From: Thunnus maccoyii
Taxonomy: Eukaryota; Chordata; Actinopteri; Scombriformes; Scombridae
Direction of reading: 5' to 3'
DNA length: 64,000 bases
Assembly: GCF_910596095.1 (NCBI RefSeq)
Contig: NC_056548.1
Location: forward strand, 11,681,151 to 11,745,150
The notes beneath the pieces were generated by a model. The model was given only the letters and a program-made list of their open reading frames with translations, was not told the origin of the DNA and ran no database searches. The position numbers and the translations under genes were made by a program. Every line of letters starts with the position of its first letter. Position 1 is the stretch's first letter. This document shows, in pieces, positions 48,601 through 60,200 of the stretch.

Positions 48601-51600
48601 TTCACAACGCATTTCATACATCACGATGTGAGACATTTGTTTACCTTTGCATGTCTGTCTGCTTCCCCACATATTTAAATGTCTGCTCATCTTTGTGTTC
48701 ATGAATTGTCAGAAACAGAGGAGCGAGTGTCAGTGGGTTTGGAGCGGTCGTGCTCAGAGCTGCTACGAGGTCAGCTGTGGTTCAATCCGCTCAAGAAAGG
48801 CCTCTACCTCTGTGACGGTACAGTGTGGACCACAGTGCTTGAGGGTGAGAACTGAACAGCAAACATCTATTCATGAGAAAGTTTCTGTTCTTATTTGTTT
48901 GAATTTGTTGTGTTGACAAACCTCCCACCTCTCAATCCACTCAGATCATAAACGGCTGGACTATGTGCTGGAACATCAGGTCCTCACCACCAGCTCAGAG
49001 ACACATGATGTTGAGGTGCGCTTCTTTAAAAATGTATATTTATGTAAAGATAGGCGACAAATTAAAGGAAAAACCTGAATAAATAAGTGGAGAAACATAA
49101 TGAACAGATGTTTCCACACAGGTTCACTACATGGTACTATTAAGCAATTAACATCCAATCAAACTCTGTGGCATGTATAAAAATGCTGAGCCGGCCCAGT
49201 TTTGGCCAATTGAACGCCTATGGGAGATTTTAGACCAACATGTTGGACAGCACTCTCCACCATCATCATCAAAACACCAACTGAGGGAATATCTTTTGGA
49301 AGAATGGTGTTCGTCCCTCCAGTAGAGTTCAGCGACTTGTAGAATCAATGCTAAGGTGCATTGAAGCTGTTCTGGTGGCACATGGTGGTCCAACATCTTA
49401 CTAACACACTTTATGTTGGTTTTTCTTTTAATTTGTCACCTTTCTGTATATTTTTTGTTTCTGTGCTAGTACTGCACTTACTGTTAATGAAACGAAAAAA
49501 AAAGAAGAAGACTGACTGGGTGTTCCCAACTTAGAGGTCAAGACACTCACAAGAGGTCATAGGATAGATCTATGGGATCACAAGATTATTACCAGAATGG
49601 GAGATTGGAAAAAAACTAAATTAGTTACACAAAATGATTATTATTATTGATTATTTTCCAGACTTGTCTTTCACTTTGGCTTTTTTTCTTGTGAAATACT
49701 GTATACTTTAATCTCTTTAGGTTTATAAAAATATTCAGAGAAACAAGTCTGTGAGAGGAAAATCATTTTTTACTTGAATTGCTCACAACTCACATACATG
49801 CACCCTGTGGAAAAGGGTCACAAGCAAAAAAAGCACAGAGCCATTGATCTAGACAGAGTTGTCACTTACTGTTGTTTAGGAGAGAACGTTTAAGAGCACT
49901 TTTTTCATAGTTTGTTTCATCTTCTCGTCAGGTGTTCCAGGTACCTGGCATGGGTGTGATGGCTGCTATGGCTCACCGGTCCACAACCTCTGGCTCTGCT
50001 GTGTATCATTGGACCAACACAGGTTTCCAACTCTACCAGAATATCAGCACCCAAGGAGCTCTGGCATGGAGACACTTCAACATTGGAAATAATGTATGAT
50101 AAAAAAGGAAGATATGGGTTATGGAATAGATGCATGTATACTCCAAATCAAAGCTGTTTGTTTGCTTTATTTCTTCTTCAGGCTTTGATCACATGTTCCC
50201 TCTGTTTTGTTTTTTTGATATAGATCTTTCTGGTGGTGTCAAACTCTCCCACAAACAATCGTTTTATGGCGGAGGCAGACCTCTCTGTGATTTACAAGTG
50301 GAGCAAAAGAAGAAAACAGTTTGTGCAGTTCCAGACCCTGAAGACCCACTGTGCACGGGACTGGGAGGCCTTTAACATCAATCGACAAACCTATCTCGCT
50401 GTGGCCAATCATAGAATAGGTAAAAACCCATATTCACCAAGTGTTAACTTCTATGTCAATATAAAATATTAAATGACATACAAAATGGCTTACCATTCAT
50501 GATTTGTCTGTTGCAGGCAATAATAATCACACTATAGATAGTGTGATATACAAGTGGAACAGGTTAACCAAGTCATTTGAGGTTCACCAGATGTTGCCGA
50601 CCTCAGGGGCCTACGACTGGGAGTTCTTCACTGTTGGACCATATCATTTCCTGGTGGTGGCAAACGCTTTTGACGGAGTGACCACATCTGTAGACTCTGT
50701 CATCTACATTTGGCTCAATGGAAGCTTCCAGGTGTTCCAGACAATTAAGGTATGTGGTGAATGAAAAATGGCAAAAGCAATGCTTGACATATGCCTCAAA
50801 GAAAATTTCATATTACATCCATGGTCAAGCCGCAATATAGAGTAAAGTTTGGATAGGATTAGTCTTAATGGCACTTTAATGTAGAATTTTGCTTCCATCC
50901 ATCTGTTCACCACCTGGACTTTGATTTCCTCTGATGAGATCTGTATCTTAGAGATGAGTTTGAAAAACAATCTCGTCTGTACACACAGAAGGAAGGGACT
51001 ACAGACGGGGAGAGATAAAAGTGTAATGAAAGTGAGATGGGGAGCAAGGGACGGGCGTGTGCATGCATATAAGACAAGGGCCAAAAATAGAGCGTGTGGT
51101 TTGCTATGATTTGCTTGAGCGATAGCAGTGCTTTGACAAGTAACTGATAGTGCATCATATATTTGAATCTAGCCACATTTGAGGTGAGAGTGTTGACACA
51201 TTGACAGTCACATGAGAAACCATTTGAGAGATTTGATGTGATTTAGGGGAACTCCACAGCTGGATGTGAGGATTCACAAGAACACCTTGGGGCTGGTGAA
51301 AATTAATCACCTGAAATAATCCAGAAATGATTGAAAATACACCATTTTGGCACTTACTTTTACATATATTACTCTTTAAGTTGTTTATCTTTCTCATCTC
51401 TCCTTTCAAGCGAGTAAAGGTGGAAATTACAAGTCATTTCACTGATTAAAGACGTTGTATTCAATTCGGTTCAAAGGTTCGTTCTCACTTACCATGCAGC
51501 TCTTTCATTTTTTTCTAAGCTAAGTGATCTTTTCACTATTCATATGCACTTCAGTAGGTACATCAGAAAGCAAATACATCACTGTTTATATCATTGTGAC

Positions 51601-54600
51601 CTTCAGGGCTGATTCTGACTGTCTTCAGTTCAGGAGTAAGTTCAGTATGTTGCCAGTTTAAGCTGTTATGTTCAGTTCACATACAAAACTAGGCCTATAC
51701 AAGCACTGTTTACAAGGTTAAAGGTTCCCTGTTGAGTCTGTGACCTCTAGTAGTGCTATGGAGCAATTTTTTTTTTTTATGAATGAGTCCCTGTTTTGTT
51801 TGTATCATGCACACGCATTTGCACATGGGTGGTGCGATACAATCGTTTCACACTATTCCACTGATCTGGCTGAAATGTCCCAAGAAACACAGTAAAGCAC
51901 CAACAAACGCAGAGAAGAAGAAGACTGCAAGCCAGTAAACATGAATGTAATCATCACAGGATTTAAAATACTTTTAAAACATCTGTTTTGCAAATGTTTA
52001 TGAGGAAGGAAATAGATTCAACACATTTATAGATCACATGGGTACATACAATGAGTTTTGGTGAGTAACAGTAAACGTTAACATCACTTTTATTTGTTTA
52101 CAAGAAAACTCTACGGGGCACCTTTAATGACTCAACAGCCAACTATTTGCAGCAGAGTTTTCACAGTGTTTCTTTCTTTGGCTTTTTGAAGTCTTTCAGT
52201 AAATTGTGTAGTGAGGACAACTTTGTTTTGTTTTTGAATTTCACTGGACATGGAGGTGAGTGTTTCATAGACATTCAGATCTGCAGAGATGGCATTTCAT
52301 CTCTTACAGTGGGGGCGACGGTATTGACACTAGCCAGACCAGGCACTGGGCTCTTAACCTCCTGAGAGACAGATATCTGACAAGACAATGAATTAACTGC
52401 AGTATGTGAAGACACTTAAATGCTCCTTTATATACTAAAATACTCCTTGGGTCATTTTAACTGGGGAACACAAGGCAAGCAGGTTTCACCTCCACATGGA
52501 CAGAGACTTGAGTTACTGAGACTGAAATGCATTTTCACATCAGAACAAAGAATAATTACCACTATTAAACAAGTGACGACTCTGTCTCATTCTCTTCCTC
52601 TCTCTCACTCTGTCTCACAACACACACACCCACCAAAACACTTTCTTTCTCTCCCTTACTCCCTGATGGAGCTGAGATAAGACAGCTGCCAGATCCCTGC
52701 TGTAAATTATAGACTCATTCCTGGAGTGATTTCAAACTATATTTTCAATTTGCCTAAGTTCAAGTCTGAATTAATGCTAATTAGCTGTCCAACTACCCAG
52801 TAGCCCAGCTAGTATTACTCTGTTATAGAAATCGGGTTAGGGATCGATCAAGGAGATAGCATTTACAATTCAAAGTGCTGGTGTAGATCCAGTGAAATGC
52901 CACAGCAAATCTGAAGGAAAAGAGTTGTAACACTCAGTTATTCAGGCAGCACCCAGGCAACCTTGTCCCTATAGTGACGACATTGCTATGAAATTGTTTA
53001 CTTTAGTGCTGTCTCTATGGCAACAATCATAAAACCAGGTCGACTCGACTAGGAAGAAGACAGCTGTCTGTCCTTCACTGTCTGCTTGTCTAAGGAGCAT
53101 TGTCATATATGACACGTATATGAAAATTCCCTCACAACTCAGCAAATGTTTTCTTCTAAGATGGTCCAACTCTCATGTCTGTACGATATAAAATGAAACA
53201 ATTATCCATTAATAGATTTAATGCATTAGTTACCATGTGGCCACACTGCCATCTAATGACCATAGATAGTTTAGTTCTCCGTAATACTAAGTATAATTAG
53301 AGCTTATGTAAGACTGAATGTTATTATATTGTAATCAAATTAGTGTTGTCTAACTTCTGTGCATCTATTAGCAGTGTTGGGAATCATCTTGACAGATAAT
53401 TTGTCACGAATTTCATTCTGAATTATATGCTGAAATAAGAACTGCTTTTTAACCATATGTTTTCTGGATATTTTATATACTATTATATACATTTTTATGT
53501 TTAGAATCACTGTTGATTGACCATAGTGATGGACTGAAACCGTTTCTTTTCTCTTTTTATATTTTTGTACAGCAGTAAGTCTCGCGTTTTTGTAGTATTT
53601 TTGAAGTTTTGTTGCCCGACCAACAGAATTGTTCTTAAGACTATTCGACGAGTTTAGTTCAGTAAAGTTAGTGTAACAGAAAAATTCTATTTGACATTCA
53701 GCCACAAAGCCTCATCTTTCCATGATACGAGTTGATATCGAATAGAACTAATTCCCTTAGAGCAGTTTATTATTTTCCCTAGCGTCCCGCCTTTCTTTTG
53801 ATAACTCTTAATCACATACTTCAGTTCACTATTGTCAACTAAGTGATCAGGTTATCTTACCATTTAATAGATTTTTTTTTCTCATCTATTTGATTCTTTT
53901 CTTCCATTATGTATTCCTTGTTAATGCCTCATTTATTCAATTAGTGATAGACATTTAGTTATAAATAAATGTCCTCATTTATTGGCTAGACATTGTCTGT
54001 GTGTGTTCTTTAAAGCAGAAGACAGAAGAGTTCCCTGTAACGAAAAGAATCACAACTTCTGGTTATGAGACTGCTTAATTTTGTTTATTTATTTCCCTTC
54101 AATTGAAGGTTGGTCCCCAAATTTCCAGCAAGTGCAAATTCTAAATCCTAAAAGCAGTCATATTGCTTCAATTGTTAACTTGGGGCTCTCATGCAAAAAG
54201 CTGCCGATTCAGTCAGTCATGATGATGAATCGGTTTAGTTGATTAAAAATTAGGATTTAGTGTTATTATTTGTTCATACATGTCTTGAATACCTCACTGT
54301 ACACACAAGCAAACCTAAAGGATGATTTTTCTCTTGCTGTCAATGTAGACATTCTGTGCCACAGACTGGGAAATGTTCCAGATCGGCAGCAGAGTCTTCC
54401 TGGTCGTTGCCAATGGACACAGACTTTATGGTAATGGGCCGAGTCGATATGCCATCAACTCCACTATCTACGAACTGGACATGAATGGACAACTGTTTGT
54501 CCGCTTCCAGGATATTGTCACCTACAGGTACAAGATGTGCAAACACCTCCGCATAGATTAGGAGAATACATCCTGTATAATAACCTTTGTCCAGCTATTT

Positions 54601-54623
54601 CACTCTTGTGTTATCACAACATA

Positions 54624-54695
<72 letters not shown>

Positions 54696-55235
54696 GTGCA
54701 GTGGACTGGGAGTTCTTCAGCCTCGGGGAGGAATATTTTCTGGTTGTCGCCAACTCCTTTAATGGAGAGTCGTACTCTCTCAACAGCATTCTCTACAGGT
54801 ACTCAACTTGTCAACAACACCCCTCCGCAGAGTGAAATAGTTCATGCACCTTGATTGCCTATAACTTGGTGGTACTTGTCATGAAATCATCTCAGGGGCG
54901 TACAGTACACATACACTGTTTTAATGTAGATTTATTCCTGCTGTTAGAAAAGCTAGTAAAAACATACAAATCTTTTGACACATGAGCATCCACTAGGAAC
55001 TAGGAAATGTCCCGCAGCTAATTTGGGCTCTCTGACTTCAGGAATTTACCAACTGATTTGATTTCTCTTATCTGTTTTTAGGTGGCAAGGATATGAAGGC
55101 TTTGTTCCTGTTCATTGGCTCCCAACTATCGGATGCAGTGACTGGGAGTTTTTCAGCTCTAAAGGAGAATCTTATCTGATCTACTCCAGTGCCAAAGCAC
55201 CTCTCTCCAAAGTGTTCAAGCTGAAAATTTACTAG
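45659..55235 (+). CDS. tspear: Thrombospondin-type laminin G domain and EAR repeat-containing protein
   Basis: Thirteen exons: 45659-45755, 46652-46875, 47464-47816, 48248-48326, 48442-48583, 48713-48844, 48945-49015, 49932-50093, 50224-50419, 50517-50749, 54349-54527, 54697-54798, 55082-55235; 2,124 nt, 707 residues. A signal peptide ([17 protein letters not shown]) is followed by a thrombospondin-type laminin-G domain. It includes [24 protein letters not shown] and [29 protein letters not shown]. The C-terminal half is EAR repeats with the recurring DWE-F...FLVVAN...SVIYKW pattern, predicted to form a beta-propeller. The human protein is secreted, linked to Notch signalling, and its loss causes ectodermal dysplasia and was reported in deafness. 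The start was chosen as the first ATG with a signal peptide. The protein is about 38 residues longer than the human one, mostly from an insertion in exon 3. Confidence 0.94.
46255..46560 (+). repeat. 'GGTTCCCAACC' dispersed repeat in tspear intron 1
   Basis: gcggttcccaaccttttttacttgtgtcccc ... tgtgacccctttcattaggtttaat. The start matches the module inside 41473-42143 and a weaker copy near 49515. Boundaries approximate. Confidence 0.4.
46915..47395 (+). mobile_element. hAT-like non-autonomous element, degenerate copy in tspear intron 2
   Basis: ctggtgatggaagaaatactcagatcctttaccc parallels the left end at 41473. The right part (gtaaaaagtaacataaagtataaatac...gtacaagtacc) parallels the other end, but the terminal ccaccactg is lost. 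It occupies most of the 588-bp intron. Confidence 0.6.
47494..47631 (+). other. tspear: Charged low-complexity insertion in the tspear laminin-G domain
   Basis: 46 codons rich in Glu, Lys, Arg and Ser ([26 protein letters not shown]) lie between [10 protein letters not shown] and RIILGLRF. Mammalian TSPEAR has only a few residues there. The reading frame is continuous and no splice pair removes it cleanly. Confidence 0.8.
49170..49405 (+). pseudogene. Decayed Tc1/mariner transposase C-terminus in tspear intron 7
   Basis: In one frame the DNA reads [15 protein letters not shown]...[13 protein letters not shown] then TAG. Shifted one frame it continues [20 protein letters not shown] then GPTSY and a stop. 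This is the end of a Tc1-type (DD34E) transposase, including the PIExLW motif that carries the last catalytic Glu. The in-frame stop, frameshift and lack of the N-terminal part show it is dead. Confidence 0.75.
50750..54348 (+). other. tspear: tspear intron 10 (3.6 kb)
   Basis: The largest intron of the gene. No exon, RNA gene or clearly bounded repeat was recognised. It contains a T-run at 51769-51779 and a short CA/pyrimidine-rich patch near 52585-52660. Confidence 0.6.
54629..54693. repeat. (CT)n microsatellite forming the tspear exon 12 polypyrimidine tract
   Basis: About 32 uninterrupted CT units run directly into ctccag, the acceptor of exon 54697-54798. There is no other pyrimidine tract. 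Confidence 0.95.
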
Positions 55236-56115
55236 GCAAAACAGACTCTGCGTGTGGCTTTTTGTACTGTATTTGTATGTGTGCATATGCGTGTCCCTCT
55301 TTGTGAGGGCATACAGTGTCCTTTTGTGTGTTTCTGTGTATGAAAGTGATTGCAATAATGTTTTAAATGTGTGAGTGTGTTTAAGTAAACCTGCCTTTAG
55401 AATACTATGCCTGTCCGCAATTTTAGGGTCAATCTTAGATTTCATAGTCAGGGCTGCAGCAACCATTGAGGACACTGAGCTCAGGTCCCCAGTATGGTCT
55501 CTGGGAATTTGGAGGTTTTAACAACCCAAAGAAGAGTTTACAATTTACAGTTACACAAAAATTATACATGGTGGGTTTTGAAGACTGATTTTGACCATTT
55601 TTAGGGTAAATATGTTTGAGAAGGCTTTGAGACTGTAACGTAGGGAGATCAAATTCACAGAAAATGTAATTTAACAGTTAATTGTATGAATACAATGAGC
55701 AAAAACTTGCAAAAATAATCAGAAAATGTAACCTTTTTTATGTGACTAGTCAAAATTTTCTTTGAATTTTGGCTGGGGAATTTAGACTTATGAGCTCAGT
55801 TTGTGTAAACTAGGCTATCAACTGATGTACCTCAATTTAACAAAAAAATATGTCTAAAGTTTTTATGACAATATGTGAATTTTTGTGTGCTTTGTCCAAC
55901 AGAAATTAGTACAATTTAAGACGGACACTGTGAGATTTCTATCTTTCTGTAAAAGCTTTCAATGTTGAAATAATATTTAACACTTTGTTTATTAACCGGA
56001 ATGTGTGCTCTCTCAAAGTAAATCTGACTGATTGTTATGTTTTGCCGCTGATTGCATGGATTATGAATAAAAAGTAAATTATTGAAATTACAATAAAGTA
56101 GACCCAAGTTGTTTA
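55236..56115 (+). other. tspear: tspear 3' UTR
   Basis: Two AATAAA hexamers lie at 56066-56071 and 56092-56097, followed by aagttgtttatatgcaagtgttgtttatg. The UTR is about 870 nt. No other element recognised. Confidence 0.6.
56066..56097 (+). promoter_or_regulatory. tspear: tspear poly(A) signals (two AATAAA)
   Basis: AATAAA at 56066 and again at 56092, with a downstream TGTT-rich stretch. Confidence 0.6.
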
Positions 56116-56264
56116 TATGCAAGTGTTGTTTATGCATTGGCCAACCCTCTACTACGCTCATTTAAAGCATGTCCTGTATGGTGGCAACAAGGGTGACAGA
56201 TATGCCCTGAAGGATCAAAAGTAAAGTTTTCATTCCAAGTCATTTTATAGTTAATCAGATACCT

Positions 56265-56360
56265 GGGGCCAATTGCATAAAAGTAGACCTACTCTTTGAC
56301 TTAAATATAACTTTAAGTCAGACTTGCTATAGGTGAGGTTTAAGATTGGTATGCAATCCT
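56265..56360. repeat. Small inverted-repeat element between tspear and usp40
   Basis: attgcata (56272) and tatgcaat (56350) are inverted, and an inner gacttaaa...tttaagtc palindrome lies between them. It resembles a short MITE of the 'ggggccaattgcataaa' type. Limits approximate. Confidence 0.4.
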
Positions 56361-56440
56361 GCACACATGGCCCTGGGCACATAACTGCCAACCTTTATTA
56401 TCACTGACAACCATAAAACATATTTGCTATTAGCTATAAA

Positions 56441-56760
56441 ACTACAAGTACCATGATGCTCCCATCCAAGAGCAGACTTGTCGGAAATGTAGTTTTTATA
56501 GTTGCAACTCTTGTCACTATAAAAACAAATGTGCTATATATTTTTATAGCTGTATCAAAGAGTGATAGAAAATTATCATAAACCAGAACTAAGATGTTTT
56601 TGTGCAAGAGCTCTGTATGCATACGTAACTGAAAAATACCCTCATTTATATTAATTTTTAGTGTACGCGTTAATCAATTATAAAACTACAAGTACCAAAA
56701 TGCATCACTACACTCTCTGCTAGGAAGAAACATGGCTGCTTACTGTTCACCGACGGTATT
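56441..56760 (+). promoter_or_regulatory. usp40: usp40 upstream region with two ZNF143/THAP11-like motifs
   Basis: ACTACAAGTACCATGATGC (56441-56459) and ACTACAAGTACCAAAATGC (56685-56703) recur 244 bp apart. Both resemble the SBS motif (ACTACAA..CCCA..ATGC) of ZNF143/THAP11 promoters. A YY1-like AACATGGCTGC lies at about 56729. No TATA box. The region to 57249 turns CpG-richer and is presumably promoter and 5' UTR. Confidence 0.4.
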
Positions 56761-57249
56761 TTTATTTACGTTCCGTGTGTTAGCGTTTTTAACACAGAGA
56801 GAGGAAGAATACGCCTTTGTCCGAAACAATATCGAGTAAAAACACAACAAAAACAGTGATTCGTGTCGCGGTTAGAAGACGCGGTTCCTCCAGTCGTAGT
56901 GACATCGACCGTTAACGTTACCAACAGCCAGATTTTTTCTTCATTTTCGCTGAGCTGTCAAGCCAGGAAAACCACGCAACAGTGTCGGCTAGCGATTGAT
57001 TTGCCTTTGTCTGCGTGCCAAACAAGCTGAACTTCGATTTCAACGCATTCACACCCGGTAATAGTCGCTATGTTTAGCCCCGTGAAGTCTTCTTATTTCA
57101 GAGTCAGCCCGGCCATTGTAAACAGAGAACTCGGCAAGACCAAGATGAGATAGCAAGAGGGCACACAGGAGTGCGGACACACGAATTACTACGAGACACA
57201 CCATAACTGAGAGAAAACGGGAGGAAAAAAACAAACAAACTCAAACAGC

Positions 57250-60200
57250 ATGTTTGGGAATCTTTTCGAGGAAGAGGAGGAGGATGGCTTCTCCTCCACT
57301 ACCTCCAGGGGAAGAGTTGCAAAGGGGGGAGACGAGCCACCTTCACCCCGAGGTAGAAGCAATCTGTGCGGCATCAAGAACCAGGGAGGCACCTGCTACC
57401 TCAACTCTCTGCTCCAGACCCTGCTGTTCACCCCGGAGTTCAGAGGTGAGGGCAGGTGACCAGAGTGGGAGGAAGACATTGAGATCCACCAGTATAGTAG
57501 GTAACCCAGAAAACAGCTATTTAGTCTATTATAGTCTCTAAATTTATTTTTGGTGTGTGTCTGTGCAGAGGAGCTGTTCAATTTGGGGCCAGAAGAATTA
57601 GGATGTCTGGAAGACAAAGAGAAACCAGGGGCCAAAGTAAGTGCTCTAATACGCAGGTAAATGTTACAAATTTGGAGTGTATATCTTTGTGAAGTGCAAC
57701 AAATTTGTTTTTTCCTTGTCTTGCTTAGGTCAGAGTGATCCCACTGGAGCTCCAGAGACTGTTCACCCGTCTGTTGCTGGTGGACCAGCAGAGCGCCACC
57801 ACCGCTGACCTCACTGACAGCTTTGGCTGGAACAGCAGCGAGGTCTGGTCCATTTTTTTTTTGTCAGCGAGATGGAGAAAGAGAGGCTCAGATTACTCCT
57901 TTCCTCTTAGCGATCGATTTAGCTTCCAGTCATACCAGGGCGTGTAAGGTGACGCTGAAATGCAGAAAAGTTGGTCTATGAAGAGGTCAGGTCTGCTGTA
58001 AATATTAGCCCCAGTTACATCAGCACTGAAACTTGAATGTAATTATAATACACAAGAGCCACAAAGTGGGGCTAAGTTAATACATGAAGAGTGAAAACAG
58101 AGAGAATTTGATAAATATATCCACAGGACTCACATGACCCACCTTTTTTGAAAAGTCAAAAAACGGAAAGTGTAGTTTTATGCTACACTCACATCGTAAA
58201 GGATGGACGGTGGAGATGGGAAATAGACCCACACCCATTTTTTGCAAGGCTTTATATCAGTAGAGCTTGTCATTTTAGGGTTAAAAATACTGTGCATTGA
58301 CAATATTAGACTGTATTCATTACATTTGGGTTAAATTGTCTTTATTGACAGACTTTGGCTGATGTGAATCATCCATATTTTTCTGGTTTTCCAACATTTC
58401 TGTATTATTAAGCGCCAAGGTGTATGTATCAGAGCTTAATACGCATACTAAATCCGCTTGTGTTTTTTCTCTGTGCCATTCACATACACTATTGTCCCAC
58501 AGTGCATTGCTCAAAGAAATTTGGGGAGCTTCTCACATGTGGAAGAAATTAAAACCTTGTAGATGGTGATGCAACAGCTTCTGGAAGATCCAGAAAACAA
58601 AAAAAAAGATTATTACATTTGTAGAGATTTACTTTGCTTTCTCAGTGAAGTTTAAGTGGTGTTTCAAGGTTGCAATTTGACATCCATCTGTACAAGTTTT
58701 GTATTGCTTTTTGTTAAGACAAAACATTGAAGTACATTGATTTCTTCGAAAGTAACTACTAGAACATAATATTATTAAAAGTACTATATACTACATACTA
58801 TATGCATTTAGGATGTAGTATGTCTTTTGGCCCCTCAATCGAACCTTTTTCTGTTTTCATGCTTTCTCAGGGGACAAATCAGCATGATGTGCAGGAGCTG
58901 AACAGGATTCTGTTCAGTGCTTTGGAGCACTCTCTTGTGGACACCACCGGTAGTACATTTATCCACCGCCTGTACCATGGGACCATTGTCAACAGCATTG
59001 TGTGCAAGGAGTGTGGAAATGTCAGCCAGAGACAGGTGTGGTGACAAGTTTCTGCCTTTCTTACTTGATCTCTTTAAGATATGTTTTGTCTACTTTTGAT
59101 TAATCTCAGTGACTTGCACCTTGTTGTATACTTTTGTGGGATAAATGCTTGTCTTTTCTTAGTAACCCAGTTCTCGTGTAAATATGTGGTTGTGCCCCCT
59201 TTAGGAGGACTTCCTGGACCTGACGGTGTGTGTTTGTGGTGTGTCTAGCCTGGAGGAGGCTTTGTGGAACATGTTTGTGGAGGAAGAGTTGTTCGAGGGT
59301 AATAACCTGTACCGCTGTGCACAGTGTGACAGACTAGTCACTGCTGCCAAGGTCAGTCATTTTTCAGACTTAGTTCCAGACTGAGTTAACACAATAATAA
59401 AGGTTATAATAAAGCTTTTGGAAAGGTTAAATTTCTCCTTTTCCCTTTTCCTGTTTCCCTCTTTGATCAAATCTTACATTCATGTTGAATTGAAAAGAGA
59501 ATAAAAGCTAGACATGTAAAGACCGACTGCTTTGTATAAACATTTGTTTCTTGTTTGCATAAAAAAATATTGCATTTATTTGCTGTGTCCTTCCTGATCC
59601 TTCCTTTTCTTAATTTTCCATTACTCAGTCTGCCAAGCTGAGGAAACTCCCTCCATTCATGACCATGTCTTTGCTGAGATTCAGCTTTGATTTTGCCAAA
59701 TGTGAGCGTTACAAGGAGACAAAACGCTACAGCTTCCCCCTCACCATCAACCTGAGGCCATTCTGTGAACAGGTACCTGACAGATTTTATCACTCTGACC
59801 ACCTCACATCATTAGGACACATTTAACTCTTGTAACTGTGGTTATTTTTGTTAATTTTTCTTGGTTTCCAGGCTTTCACTATTGCCTTATACTAGTACTG
59901 TCTTGATAAGTAAACTATTTTATGTTACTCTCTTACAGACTGATGGAGATGACTGTGATTACTCCTATGAGCTGTTCTCTGTGATAATCCATAAGGGCGG
60001 CTGCTATGGTGGCCATTACCACGTTTACATAAGGGACATTGACCAGCTTGGCCAATGGGAGCCACCGGTGAGAAAAAAACGAGGACGAGAGCAAAGAATA
60101 AATAGGCAAATAATAGGCAGGGTGCATGAGATGCCAGAAATGTTAACACTGACAAATGACTGATAGCATATTCTGCATAAAATAACTATAAAAACTAATT

